Source: Mytilus trossulus
Lineage: Eukaryota > Mollusca > Bivalvia > Mytilida > Mytilidae
Direction: 5' to 3'
Assembly: GCF_036588685.1 (NCBI RefSeq)
Contig: NC_086376.1
Span: 17,044,411-17,108,410, forward strand
Length of the DNA: 64,000 bases
Shown here: positions 13,501 to 23,875 of the stretch, one piece after another
Layout of the letters: each line of letters opens with the position of its first letter
Numbering within the stretch: the first letter of the stretch is position 1
Program-made: the position numbers and the translations under genes
The notes under the pieces: generated by a model
Databases searched by the model: none
Seen by the model: only the letters and a program-made list of their open reading frames with translations
What the model was told of the DNA's origin: nothing

Positions 13501-13832
13501 CCCTAACATTTCCGTCATCTTTACAAAGACAAGGACTTGGACAAGGATTTGGGTCACAAGTATCAATAGCAGGCCTGGCTGATGCTGTAAATGTGTCACT
13601 GGGTAATAACCTTATGCCTAATGCAAGTTCTCTTTATAATTCCAACTATGGAGTCCAAGTTGCTAGTTGTTCTTCTCCCCTGCAGTCAAATTCAAATTCG
13701 CCACCGGCGATGTCAAATACCCAGATGACGTGTGGAATGCAAGAGATAGGCGAGGCTTGGCGAGGTTCAAGTATAGCGTCATTACGTCGGAAAGCACTAG
13801 AACACACGGTTACCTTATCAGGATTTCGGTGA
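7523..13832 (+). CDS. otp: Orthopedia (Otp) homeobox transcription factor, complete, three coding exons
   Basis: Joining 7523-7586, 8871-9118 and 13287-13832 gives a 285-aa protein. Otp is a paired-like homeodomain factor that acts in the nucleus and specifies neuroendocrine and hypothalamic-type neurons in bilaterians. Residues about 59-118 form the homeodomain: [15 protein letters not shown] in helix 1 and [14 protein letters not shown] in helix 3, with Gln at position 50 and Asn at 51. The [15 protein letters not shown] tail straight after it is typical of Otp. Residues 265-285 are the OAR motif. The linker is rich in Ser, Asn and Gly. The intron between homeodomain residues 46 and 47 is the classic paired-class position. 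Human OTP is somewhat longer (about 325 aa) with alanine tracts absent here. An in-frame stop lies upstream of the chosen ATG (taa at 7466). Confidence 0.93.
8871..9118 (+). CDS. otp: otp coding exon 2 (first 46 homeodomain residues)
   Basis: It begins after tctattgcag and ends at cgtgtccag|gtatgt. It codes for a Ser/Asp-rich stretch ([20 protein letters not shown]) and homeodomain residues 1-46, ending RVQ. Reading on past 9118 runs into an intron and soon stops, so the longer open frame there is not real coding sequence. Confidence 0.93.
9119..13286. other. otp intron 2, no gene seen; possible regulatory stretch
   Basis: A 4.2-kb AT-rich intron in which I find no exon or mobile element. 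About 11160-11400 stands out: it is richer in G, C and CpG than its surroundings (for example gcgtgcgagtacattcgatt and gcgggtacgtcagcgc). Introns of developmental homeobox genes often hold enhancers, so this is a candidate, but base composition is all I have. Confidence 0.3.
13287..13832 (+). CDS. otp: otp coding exon 3 (homeodomain end, transactivation region, OAR)
   Basis: It starts after ttcttttcag with GTTTGGTTTCAAAACCG (VWFQNR) and ends at TGA 13830-13832. It codes for 181 residues: the end of helix 3, the Otp-specific [17 protein letters not shown] stretch, a Ser/Asn/Gly-rich region, EAWRGSS, and the C-terminal OAR motif [14 protein letters not shown]. Open frames in other phases over this exon are shadows. 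Confidence 0.95.
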   Translation, partial: VWFQNRRAKWKKRKKTTNVFRTPGALLPSPGLPHFGSMNDGLCGFHPSDTRWSGMSSMSGMTNLGGSINGNPLTFPSSLQRQGLGQGFGSQVSIAGLADAVNVSLGNNLMPNASSLYNSNYGVQVASCSSPLQSNSNSPPAMSNTQMTCGMQEIGEAWRGSSIASLRRKALEHTVTLSGFR

Positions 13833-14379
13833 AATATCAACTATCCGTAAATATAACCGTAACATTTTATTACATAGATTCAAATGACTTCTATTGTATT
13901 GCTAAGGAATATAACAGTGGAACTTGAGTCGCAATTACTCAATTATTGTGGTTTATTTTTCCGTTTGAAGATTCCAAGACATTTGTTATTTACAGACTTG
14001 AACTTATAAATACAAGATATGTCTGATTTATTTGTGTATATATTTATTATATTTGACTACACTTATTGTAAAACATATAGTTCAGAATAATATTAGAAAT
14101 AATGGTGCAATTTTAAGCGATCTTGCCGACATAGAATCATTTTTTGTGATGTAAAGGGGACATCTTTGAGATGACCCTTACAAATGAATTGTAGTGCTAT
14201 TAATATGTTTGTTGTTCGATGTATGTGCTAAAGGTATTGTAAAATTCTTCATCGGTGACAGTCAAATGAGCAGGAAATATAACTGAATACATTTTGAGTC
14301 CGGATATTTATTGCCATTAGTATTTATATATTTAACTACTTTTTCATGTATTAATTGATTAATTATTTAATGCAATAAA
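13833..14379 (+). other. otp: otp 3'UTR with candidate polyadenylation signal
   Basis: AT-rich DNA after the stop codon. A canonical AATAAA lies at 14374-14379 (tgcaataaatattt) and another AATAAA near 14407. Which is used cannot be told from sequence alone. The same sequence is at 1843-2389 in the duplicate. Confidence 0.5.
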
Positions 14380-14929
14380 TATTTAGCTGCTCTTAAGATA
14401 TTTCATAATAAATAGTAAAAGCATAAGCAGGTGATTTTTTATTAATTTAAAAACCAAATTGAGAAAATACACTAACAGAGTCTGATAGCAAAAAGAAGTG
14501 TTATAAACAGTGTGGATTTGAGCAAATACCATTTTTATCATCACTAAGGTTAATGAAACTTACACAATTGTCTCTTTCTAGTTGTAAAGATATATTGTTT
14601 TGCAATATTCACAGTTTGCATGTCCATAGGAAAGCTGTTGAGGGCTAACAGTGGAATAGATAAATACTAAAGGCATATGTGTGTATACATTTTAGAGAAC
14701 TTTAAATCTGTTAGAATATTTTCGCATTTCCAATATATATTCCTGTTTACTAGTATATCTGTGCCATGAAGATTTGTGTATATCTTGTTTAATACGATAT
14801 TTGTGATTTATTCAGTAGGATCATTGTTTTAATAATTGTTTTCTACTGTGTAAAAATGTAATAAATAATTGACTATAGAAGAAAACGTGTTCTGTGTCTG
14901 AATAGATTGTGCATACATAGGAATGAAAG

Positions 14930-15165
14930 TTTTAATTATGCCCCATTTTCTGGTCTGTGCGTCCGTTCGTTTGTTCGTCCGTCTGTTCGCCAGTTCGTCG
15001 GCCCCGCTTCAGGTTAAAGTTTTGGTAAGTTTTTTGTTCCTTATGATATAATCTTTCTAATTTTAATGCCAAATTAGAGATTTTATCCCCTTTTCACCAT
15101 CCAGTGCACACAGAAAATGATAGTGCGGATGGGGCATCCTTGTACTTGGGACACATTCTTGTTTA
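14930..15165 (+). repeat. Dispersed repeat family A, copy in block 2
   Basis: Identical to the element at 2940-3175 and therefore not an independent insertion. It lies about 1.1 kb past the otp stop codon. Confidence 0.75.
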
Positions 15166-15469
15166 CTATATAATTAAATACGTACGGAGAACCGTTGCAG
15201 TATTATAATGACTATATATATCAAGCACTATTTACACAATTTATTTTTTAAACCAGATATCGTAAATAATGTCTTTAATACTAATGTTGTTATTATGAAA
15301 CATTCTAAGACGTTCAGTGGTACTAAATAGATGTATATATAAAGCTAAAAGTATAAACGTCTGTCGGTGTAAGGCCTTCAACAATGAGCAAAACACATAC
15401 CGCAAAGTCAGCTATAAAAGGCCCCGAAATGACAAACGTAAAACAATCAGTTCAGAATTAATGTATTGT

Positions 15470-17500
15470 TCATATCGATACAAACCTGAAAAGAAAATAA
15501 CAAAAACACAGACTGGATGTGGCAGGGTATCCATACATCCCTTCAATAAAACAGACAAAAAATACAGATCTGATAGAACTTGCAGTTACTGACAGCTAAT
15601 TCAAAGCCAACAAATCATGCGTGTAGAAACCTACTAAAAGCTGCATTTACACCTTTCTCGCTGACCGATTGTAGAATGGTTAAACCAGTTTCATGTGCTC
15701 ATAAACCTATGTACCTGTCATATGTCGTAAAATTAAAAAAAAAGCAATAATTTGTTTATGCCAGTAACAAAAAATGTTATACTTATGCCCTGCCTTATAC
15801 GTTACACACTGTAGATCTAAGTGCTAAAATGACCTGGGGAAAGTCTTATTTTGAAGCTGACTGTATGGTTGTGTATTAATGGGTAAACGTATTGCTGGCT
15901 ATGACGTGTGTTCGCTTGCTAAATCGACCACCAGTATTCCGGGGGAAGGTTCTTCTCTTGGACTATTCAGAATAATATTTATTCAGCATAACTCCTCTTA
16001 TAGTTTAAATCCTATGAAGTTTTCAATTTGCCATCTGTTTGTACATATATTGAAGGTGTGCATGTGTTTAGGATTTTGATTTTTATTAATATATGCTCTT
16101 TTTAGAAGATAGTTAAACTTTGTAATTTTGGGAGTATCTATTTGCATAAGAGGAGCGTTTCAATTAACTCCTCTTATACAGATTAAACTTTGTCATGTTT
16201 TGGGGCATAAGCGGTTAAATTTTATACACGTAGTTGTTCTAAAATAACACTTTAGATCTGCGAGGGCATCAATTGTGTCACCCAGATACAATAATATATC
16301 AAAGAAAGTCCGACATTGACTTTGTTATTATACAGTTACTTCAGATGGGAGTGCGGGGGCATCACTTAGTTTAGTTTAATTATTACTTCGTATTCAACAT
16401 TGGCAATTGAAGGTTAAAACAAAAAGATATCTGGAAAGTAAGAAGACATTTCTGGCCAGTTTTACTCTGCCAGTTTAACATAACTGAGCACATTATAAAG
16501 ATAACAATATGTAAATGATTAAAAATGACAGCACGGATTTCGTCAATGAGCAAAACACATATCCTATAGTAAGATTGATTTCCAAAAGATAGAACCTTAA
16601 AAAGAATCATTGAACTATACGTATATATCACTATTTTCTTTCTTTCAAATCATAGAGTTAGTAAACAAAAGACTAGAGTTTAAAACACTAGAGAAATAAA
16701 CCATTTCAAACGAATTTAATATAAGCATCGACAAGATAGTTGAATGAGTAATTTCCCAGGGTACTCGAAGACTAAAATTACAAAACATTGCCCTACTTTA
16801 AATCAAAACTTCGTTTAATGCAGTTCTTACACTTTCATTGATTTTATTGAAAAGGTTTTAACATTTATAGAATAAGACACTGAGTACATGCTGTATTAAC
16901 AAATATTGCAGCATCAATAATTTGTTTGACCAGGCATCATGTTCATAACCCTTTCAACGTCAGATATCTTTACTATATCAATGTTTTATTGTGTTGTTTT
17001 GTTTTTTTTTGTATTTCGTTAAGGTTGTTGATGCTTAAAAGTCCGTGAAATTTCTATGCCCAAACTTATAGTCACTTTTCTTGTGGTGTAAAATACGTAT
17101 ATTGACGCGTATGCTCAACACCTCTCTCTATTCAGACTATGACGCATCTCGCTGTACATTTCACATTTGAAGAAGACATTTACATCAGTGTCCGTTGGTT
17201 TGTAGTGGTAAGATGTCTCATTGGCTATCACACCCGATGCATTGTATTTTTGTTATTATTATTATATAAGCCGACACAAAATCATGTCAGCACCTTTGCA
17301 GGAATTATCTTTACCTCATTGAAAATTGTTTGATGATGTCAAGTCTTTAGTGTTTTCTTTTTAATTTATACACAAATGGCATTGACTCAGTATGGGACGA
17401 TTGTAGCCTCTTATTATTGTAAGAAACGTGTCTCTGTCGTTGAAGACGACATAGGTTGCCCTCTAGAATATCCATTTGGATATGTTTTGTCGTTGGGTTG
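15470..17500. other. Intergenic stretch, no gene seen
   Basis: Open frames here are short, lack recognisable motifs and recur only because of the block duplication. A piece near 17190-17250 (tagtggtaagatgtctcatt) faintly resembles the 5' half of a tRNA, but no B-box or acceptor stem follows. Confidence 0.4.
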
Positions 17501-17505
17501 TACCA

Positions 17506-17569
17506 CAGGCGCTTGTCTACGAAAACGAATCCTATATAGGATAAAGGATTTTTTCTGAGACTAGTGCCT
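17506..17569. repeat. Diverged palindromic mini-element
   Basis: The ends read caggcgcttgtct and, inverted, agactagtgcct, around an inner near-palindrome cctatatagg. The ends match those of the better preserved element at 17891-17988, so both seem to be members of one foldback family. No flanking duplication is visible here. Confidence 0.55.
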
Positions 17570-17890
17570 ATGATTGACATCTACACGCTTCTGTTCATAT
17601 TCTAATGATTTAAAAAAAAAATTTTTTTTAACTCTTTACACTTGTCATACAAAAAACATAACCTACAAACCCTACCCATGCGTTACATATTGAGTACAAG
17701 TATCAAGATGGTATATACTTGATACATACTTCATAACACAGTATTCGTTGGTTTTTTTTTAATCAATGGACAATCTGTGTTTTGTTATTTACATCAATGA
17801 AAAAACTGTGGTTTGATATTCAAATCAGTTCACAGTTTGTAACTTGGTATACATGTAAACAATTCTTGTCATATTTTTGGTATGCACAAA

Positions 17891-17988
17891 CACAGGCACT
17901 TGTCTCAGAATTTTTTTCCCACTATATACCTTAATATGACATTGTTATATTCCGGTATATAGGGAAATTTTTTTAAGACAAGTGCCTG
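17891..17988. mobile_element. 98-bp palindromic mini-element with 10-bp flanking repeat
   Basis: The two halves are near-complete inverted repeats: caggcacttgtct at the left and agacaagtgcctg at the right, continuing inward through a T-rich stretch and tatatacc/ggtatat. A perfect 10-bp direct repeat, TATGCACAAA, flanks it (17881-17890 and 17989-17998), as expected of a target site duplication. It has no coding capacity, so it would be a non-autonomous element moved by another element's transposase. Confidence 0.75.
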
Positions 17989-18060
17989 TATGCACAAAGC
18001 TAAGAACTATTAGTGCAGACTGAGTGGGTGCAGTCTGTTGTTGTGATGTTTATCGTTGTC

Positions 18061-19347
18061 ACGGAGGGTATGATATCCATGGAATTATACTCTGTAACGG
18101 AGGATATGCTATCCATGGAATTATACTCTGTAACGGAGGGTATGATATCCATGGAATTATACTCTGTAACGGAGGTATGATATCCATGGAATTATACTCT
18201 GTAACGGAGGGTATGCTATCCATGGAATTATACTCTGTAACGGAGGTATGATATCCATGGAATTATACTCTGTAACGGAGGGTATGATATCCATAGAATT
18301 ATACTCTGTAACGGAGGGTATGATATCCATGGAATTATACTCTGTAACGGAGGGTATGCTATCCATGGAATTATACTCTGTAACGGAGGTATGATATCCA
18401 TGGAATTATACTCTGTAACGGAGGGTATGATATCCATGGAATTATACTCTGTAACGGAGGGTATGATATCCATGGAATTATACTCTGTAACGGAGGGTAT
18501 GATATCCATGGAATTATACTCTGTAACGGAGGGTATGATATCCATGGAATTATACTCTGTAACGGAGGGTATGATATCCATGGAATTATCCTCTGTAACG
18601 GAGGTATGATATCCATGGAATTATACTCTGTAACGGAGGGTATGATATCCATGGAATTATACTCTGTAACGGAGGGTATGATATCCATGGAATTATACTC
18701 TGTAACGGAGGGTATGATATCCATGGAATTATACTCTGTAACGGAGGGTATGATATCCCTGGAATTATACTCTGTAACGGAGGTATGATATCCATGGAAT
18801 TATACTCTGTAACGGAGGGTATGCTATCCATGGAATTATACTCTGTAACGGAGGTATGATATCCATGGAATTATACTCTGTAACGGAGGGTATGATATCC
18901 ATGGAATTATCCTCTGTAACGGAGGGTATGCTATCCATGGAATTATACTCTGTAACGGAGGTATGATATCCATGGAATTATACTCTGTAACGGAGGGTAT
19001 GATATCCATGGAATTATACTCTGTAACGGAGGGTATGATATCCATGGAATTATACTCTGTAACGGAGGGTATGATATCCATGGAATTATACTCTGTAACG
19101 GAGGGTATGATATCCATGGAATTATACTCTGTATCGGAGGGTATGCTATCCATGGAATTATACTCTGTATCGGAGGGTATGCTATCCATGGAATTATACT
19201 CTGTAACGGAGGGTATGATATCCATGGAATTATACTCTGTAACGGAGGGTATGATATCCATGGAATTATACTCTGTAACGGAGGGTATGCTATCCATGGA
19301 ATTATACTCTGTAACGGAGGGTATGATATCCATGGAATTATACTCTG
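18061..19347. repeat. Minisatellite of 36-bp units, about 36 copies
   Basis: The unit contains GGTATGATATCCATGGAATT followed by ATACTCTGTAACGGAG. Most units are 36 bp; a minority lack one G and are 35 bp. Single-base variants recur (gctatcc for gatatcc, gtatcgg for gtaacgg, atcctctg for atactctg), some in adjacent units, as unequal exchange produces. Because 36 is a multiple of three, long open frames arise on both strands, but 35-bp units break them. I therefore read it as non-coding satellite DNA. Confidence 0.95.
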
Positions 19348-20560
19348 AAGTACTAAAACACCCTGACAATAGCGGTACCAAAAAAAGCTGCCTTCTCGTT
19401 AAGGTACATTTAATTTAATATTTAATTTCAGTAAATATAAAAATGATACTTTCAGTATTAATATAAATTTGAGGAATAAATTTTAGACCTGCGAAAAACA
19501 ACAAGCCTATCTTTCTTTCTAAGAAATGATATGCTATTCTCAAGTGTACCCCTTTGTTTGCTCAGCTTTGTAAATCCAAATCTACATGTCTCTTTTTGGA
19601 CATTATTTGCAATGGTTCATCCGTTGTAAGGTACGGCATGCACAAGTTGAAATCGCTCTCGGTTCGATAATTAATACCGGAATTCTAAATGCGATAAATC
19701 CCTGATTTCCGGTGCAATTCATCAAACTTTAATAGTCTCTGACAAATCTCCATTTAAATATTTTGGATCGTGAAATGATATTAACTGTTTTATGTGAGCT
19801 ATAAGTTGCTGTCGTAATTAATCTTAGAAGCTCTTAAAAGTCGATTCCTGGACCATTATTGCGATAATAACTTTACTAATAATATTTTATTGGCTAGAGT
19901 GTATTCTTAGCACTTTGTGTCGTGGCAGACATATCTAAGTGTCGAGCGAATGAATCAAAAACGCATCTTAATCAATTGTGATGTCGTCGTGCACGTGCTT
20001 ATTTATTAAATTACTGCTCGTCATTCTTTGGTTAATTTTTTCTTTAAAAATTATTATTTTTAGAAAGCGTAGCAAAAAGGACAGAAACTGTATTGTAGAA
20101 ATTTGGACATATTCGTTCATCAAATATTTTCAATTATAGGCGGTAAAACTGCAGTTAAAAATATTAGGATGTTTAAAAATCATTTAAAAGAAAAGTGTTT
20201 TTTTATTTATCAAAATTTGATATATATAATCATCAAAACTTATTTTATTTATTGGATATAATTTTTAAACGGATTTATGTAAAAAATAGGAAAAAAATCT
20301 TGAAATTAACTATTTTTGTTTAGTTGTTCTGCACGAAGTCTGGAATAGACATTTGAATTTTTATTGATTGACATTCGAAAACGTCTTTTTCATATTTAAC
20401 AATCACATAATTCAAATGGAATATTATTGTAGTGAGCGGAGTATGGAGACACAAGGCTAAAAATTTTCTCATAATGCTCCGAGTACTTTTTATTATAACG
20501 TTTGTGCTGGAACCATCAACTTTAGTGTTTTGATTGGTTTAAGATAATTTTATTAACTAA
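19348..20560. other. Intergenic stretch, no gene seen; possible conserved non-coding DNA
   Basis: There is no open frame of note and no recognisable repeat. About 19630-20030 is less simple than its surroundings and holds several TAATTA-type and CAATTA-type homeodomain-like sites (ataattaataccgg, gtaattaatctt, aatcaattgtgatg). A regulatory role for otp is conceivable but unsupported beyond this. Confidence 0.25.
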
Positions 20561-21335
20561 TCATGGTGCCCAAAAGAGCTATACGCTTGAATGAATTACA
20601 AAATAAAGCACAGAAAATTATTAGAATGATTACAGTTACATTTAAACATGGACGTATATAAGTCCTTGATTTAAAGCACACACAAAAATAAACAAAAAAA
20701 ACACATAAATACACATTCACACTAAGCAACCTTGTGCCGTGTCAACGAAGCTGTCCATGGACTAGGACATGTCTTAGGATGGTCTTATGACACGTCTTAG
20801 TCCTAAGTCGGGTTAACGAAGGGTTAGGGTTAGGGTTAAGGTAAGGGTATAACTATTTAATTTCAACACACATCCATACATCGAACATCTGCAAAAAAGC
20901 ATCCAGACAACTTAATGTCAAAAAAAGACTTTGCAAATACTTGAACCAACTGGGGAAATTAAAAATATATATGTACATCTTTAAAATTTCTGATCATTGT
21001 CCGTGCGTTTCTGCAGCAAAACATTCACTACTGTAATTTAAAAAGCACAAAATAGACCACTCGGCTTTATTTATCAGTATCATAATTGCAAATATGAAGA
21101 CTTACTTCAAAAATAAAAAATAAACCATCACTTAACTTTGTGATCTTATAAATATTGAAGAAACAAAACATTCTTTCAGATATAAAAACGAAGCTGAATT
21201 AATAAATGCCTACAGTAAGAACTATAAGGTATGGCTTTAGATATTCTGCAGCCAAACTATGGAATTGAGTTGCCAACCCACTTTAGAACTGAAATATCTT
21301 TTACCCAATTGAAGAGTCTAATAAACTCATGGTAT
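20560..21335 (+). pseudogene. Decayed 3' end of a non-LTR retrotransposon
   Basis: Two pieces read like the C-terminal part of LINE ORF2 proteins. LQNKAQKIIRMI lies near 20595-20640, and around 21200-21330 the frame gives TIRYGFR, FRYSAAKLWN and, after a frameshift, LPTHFRTEISFTQLKSLINSW. The latter matches the SFRYxGAxLWNxLPxxxR pattern common in Jockey/CR1-type elements. Stops and frameshifts break the frame, so it is a dead fragment. The clade is not certain. Confidence 0.5.
20822..20842 (+). repeat. Short interstitial telomere-like repeat
   Basis: About three units of TTAGGG followed by degenerate TTAAGG and TAAGGG. TTAGGG is the telomere repeat of molluscs. The array is too short for a telomere and is probably a relic of repair or a chance simple repeat. 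Confidence 0.6.
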
Positions 21336-22214
21336 GACATCTTTAAATTTTTTCTCAGTACCGTATTGTTTTTATAAAGGGACGTAACACCACTACTAAC
21401 TTAATATTGAATATACACGGTCTCCACGTGGGCACTTTTATCCAATCATATTCCTAGAAATGTATAGGAGGTAAGATAAATGGTGTATGTCACGGTATGT
21501 TATGCCGATATAGATATTTTAACTTACTTTTGTTAAATGAAGGACACATGTAAACAACTTCCAAGCACGGACCGAAGATCATTAACGCAGAACTTCTGGG
21601 AAAATCGGATATTCGAGAGCCTTTTAATATTTATTTTTTTTGAAATGAAAGTGGTACTGTCGATTCTGATTACAGTCTAAAAACAAATTGTGTGTGTTAA
21701 TTTTATACAGGTACAGTCTACACTACAGTATAGAAAGTCCCTGTGTTATAGATGTATGTTTTATAATGCCCTGTACGTCAGTACAATTTTAAAGGAAGCT
21801 GTAACAATCTTGAATTTGAGTGTACTCATAACTTAAGTTTTAATGTTTAACATTATGTTGCATGGACGACTTTGGAAATACACGAATTTGTTTTTCAATC
21901 TGAAAATGAGGAAGTTACAGTGAGACAACAGCACGTTGATATTCTGGTAGAAATGCGGCATGAAATTATAGCATAGAGATTATTAGGATTTTTGTTGTTT
22001 GTATGATGACAACTTGTAGAATTTATAGAAACTCCTTATTGCAAATATTCATAACTAGTTATTATATAGACAGTATAATTATATATCTATCCTCTTCGTG
22101 TAGACCAATGCAATTCTTTCAAAGACTTCAGAATGTTATGTCTACCCTTGAAAGTATGATATTTCATTTAACTTCCATGGTCTGCTGTTTTAACGCGAAT
22201 TTCACTGAAACATA

Positions 22215-22282
22215 ATAATAATTTCCCGCTGATTTCAAACTTGATAATAATTTCCCTCTGATTTCAAACATTATAATAATTT
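22215..22282. repeat. 29-bp tandem repeat, 2.3 copies
   Basis: The unit is ataataatttcccgctgatt followed by tcaaacttg; two full units and a third start follow one another. It ends 74 bp before the start codon of the DUF829 gene, in its likely 5'UTR or intron. Confidence 0.8.
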
Positions 22283-22355
22283 CACTTTTGTTTTGGATTA
22301 TATTCCAGGTAACTGATTTGTTTTGTTGAGAAAAGCTCCTCGAAAGAAGATTTAA

Positions 22356-23267
22356 ATGAGCATGTCCTTCTTGGCAAAGCCAGCAACTTCGACAAAAACA
22401 TGTTCTACGGTGTTTGGTCTTATTGTTAGACATTGCTCTAAGGTTCCAGTGAAAAGAACAAAGCTGACTCCACTGCTGACCCTTAGGGAAGTCGACAAAG
22501 AAAGTTTAACTCAGAATCCTATAAAATTCATACCTAAAAACAAACCTCTTGTTGTTGTTTTCGAATGGTTGTATGCAAATCAGAATGCTTTAAATAAGTA
22601 TTGTGACATTTATCACGATATTGGACTTGATGTGTTAACAGTGCGCGGAAAGCTAGTTCATTTTCTATGGCCACCGAGAGGAGAGATATTTGCAAGGACA
22701 CTACTTAACTATCTTTTAAATGAAAGGCCAAAAGACGAACACATATTTATCCATGCATTTTCAGTTGGGGCTTATAATTATACTATATGTGAAACTCTAG
22801 CACTAGAAAGTAACACACAATTCGGATCCTTTAGAGATAAGGTCATAGGTCAAGTTTTTGATAGCATTGTCGTTGGCACGTATGAAAACATGTCTACGGG
22901 AATAGCTGCTGCCCTTCATGACAGTGGCGTTCTGACAAAACCGATAATTGCCATAATGGATGTTTATTACAAAACTACTAATAAAAAGACTAAAGAAGTT
23001 TACGACAAACTGGTTCAAAATTTTAAAGAAGATCCAGTGGTTGTTCCTACTCTGATGTACTTCTCCCACAATGACCCAATGTGTCACGTGCCGACTATGA
23101 TGGAGATGGTATCAGACTGGAATAATAAGTTTCCACAGTTCGATGTGACGGTCAAGTCGTGGGAAAAATCTGTACATGCTGCTCATCTGAAGTTTCACAA
23201 AGAAGAATATCTCGGTAGTTGGTTGGAACTTATAAACAAGGTTATTCAAAATAAACAAGACATTTGA
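22356..23267 (+). CDS. DUF829 / TMEM53-like alpha/beta-hydrolase-fold protein, single exon
   Basis: A 303-aa intact open frame starting at ATG 22356. Residues about 64-97 (PLVVVFEWLYANQNALNKYC) form the first strand and helix of the DUF829 family, which includes vertebrate TMEM53. Ser136 in HAFSVGAY sits where the hydrolase nucleophile elbow would be. Asp240 in YFSHNDPMC and His274 or His277 in SVHAAHLKFH could complete a triad. VFDS at 167-170 is also typical. The first 44 residues have no acidic residue and several Lys/Arg, as in a mitochondrial presequence, but this is inference. The family's biochemical function is poorly known. AATAAA follows at 23279-23284. A possible acceptor (attccag, to 22309) suggests a 5'UTR intron. 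Confidence 0.85.
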   Translation: MSMSFLAKPATSTKTCSTVFGLIVRHCSKVPVKRTKLTPLLTLREVDKESLTQNPIKFIPKNKPLVVVFEWLYANQNALNKYCDIYHDIGLDVLTVRGKLVHFLWPPRGEIFARTLLNYLLNERPKDEHIFIHAFSVGAYNYTICETLALESNTQFGSFRDKVIGQVFDSIVVGTYENMSTGIAAALHDSGVLTKPIIAIMDVYYKTTNKKTKEVYDKLVQNFKEDPVVVPTLMYFSHNDPMCHVPTMMEMVSDWNNKFPQFDVTVKSWEKSVHAAHLKFHKEEYLGSWLELINKVIQNKQDI

Positions 23268-23369
23268 CATTGATACTTAATAAACAATTTGTTGTTTAAT
23301 TATTTATTAAATATTTAAAAGATTTTAAAAGGATATTGTTGCATCATATATATGTGATATACATAACTT

Positions 23370-23590
23370 CTTTGAGGGGTCCGTAGGTGGCCTGTTGCAA
23401 GGCAAAATTTCTGTCCCTATCCAATATACCCTCCCTTTCCAGTGGCAGTCCAAATTTCCCGACCATCATGCCAGATGGCCTCTATTGTACAACCTACCTA
23501 TTGTATTTATTGTGAACTTGTTCTCGTCCTGAATATGCATGAAATATTTGCCACTGGACGTTAAGCAACCAACAACCAACAATCAATCAT
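23370..23590 (+). mobile_element. SINE-like element (tail portion)
   Basis: The segment ends in atgcatgaaatatttgccac, tggacgttaagcaacc and a CAACCAACAATCAATCA tail, a tail type I remember from bivalve SINEs. I find no clear tRNA head, so it may be 5' truncated. It starts about 100 bp past the DUF829 gene. Confidence 0.5.
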
Positions 23591-23639
23591 AACTTCTTAA
23601 TCATGAATTAGGTATGGTCCTTTTCTCCTGGGTTCTCCA

Positions 23640-23875
23640 TTTATGGGTATAATGTTTTCTAGTCTGTGCGTCTGTCCCGCTTCAGGTTTAAGTTTTTGGT
23701 CGAGTCCAATCAACTTGAAACTTAGTACACTCATTTAATGAATGTTCTCTATGATATGATCTGTCTGATTTTAATGCCAAATTAGAAGTTTTACACCATT
23801 TTCACGGTCCACTGAACATAGAAAATGATAGTGCAGATGGGGTATCCGTGAACTTTGGAAACATTCTTGTTTCCA
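23640..23875 (+). repeat. Dispersed repeat family A copy
   Basis: It shares with 2940-3175 the parts tctagtctgtgcgtctgtcc, cccgcttcaggtttaag, ttttaatgccaaattaga and ggaaacattcttgttt, but is independently diverged and lacks most of the GTCCGTTCG run. Confidence 0.75.

Larger units (their letters stand above)
11991..17332. repeat. Second copy of the 5.3-kb block (likely the authentic one)
   Basis: This copy is continuous with otp exons 1 and 2 on its left and with unique sequence past 17332 on its right, and contains no gap. It is therefore the copy I treat as real. It carries otp exon 3, the 3'UTR, and the dispersed repeat fragments described for 1-5342. Confidence 0.9.

Noticed and set aside
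17190-17250. tRNA-like sequence (tagtggtaagatgtctcatt)
   Set aside because: Only the D-arm-like half is present. There is no B box or complementary acceptor stem.
18061-19347. CRISPR-like array because of the 36-bp period
   Set aside because: The units abut directly with no variable spacers, and the genome is eukaryotic. It is a minisatellite.
18024-19418. Long open frames on both strands (up to 181 codons) over the 36-bp array
   Set aside because: They result from a repeat length divisible by three. Units of 35 bp shift the frame, both strands are equally open, and there is no start or splice context.
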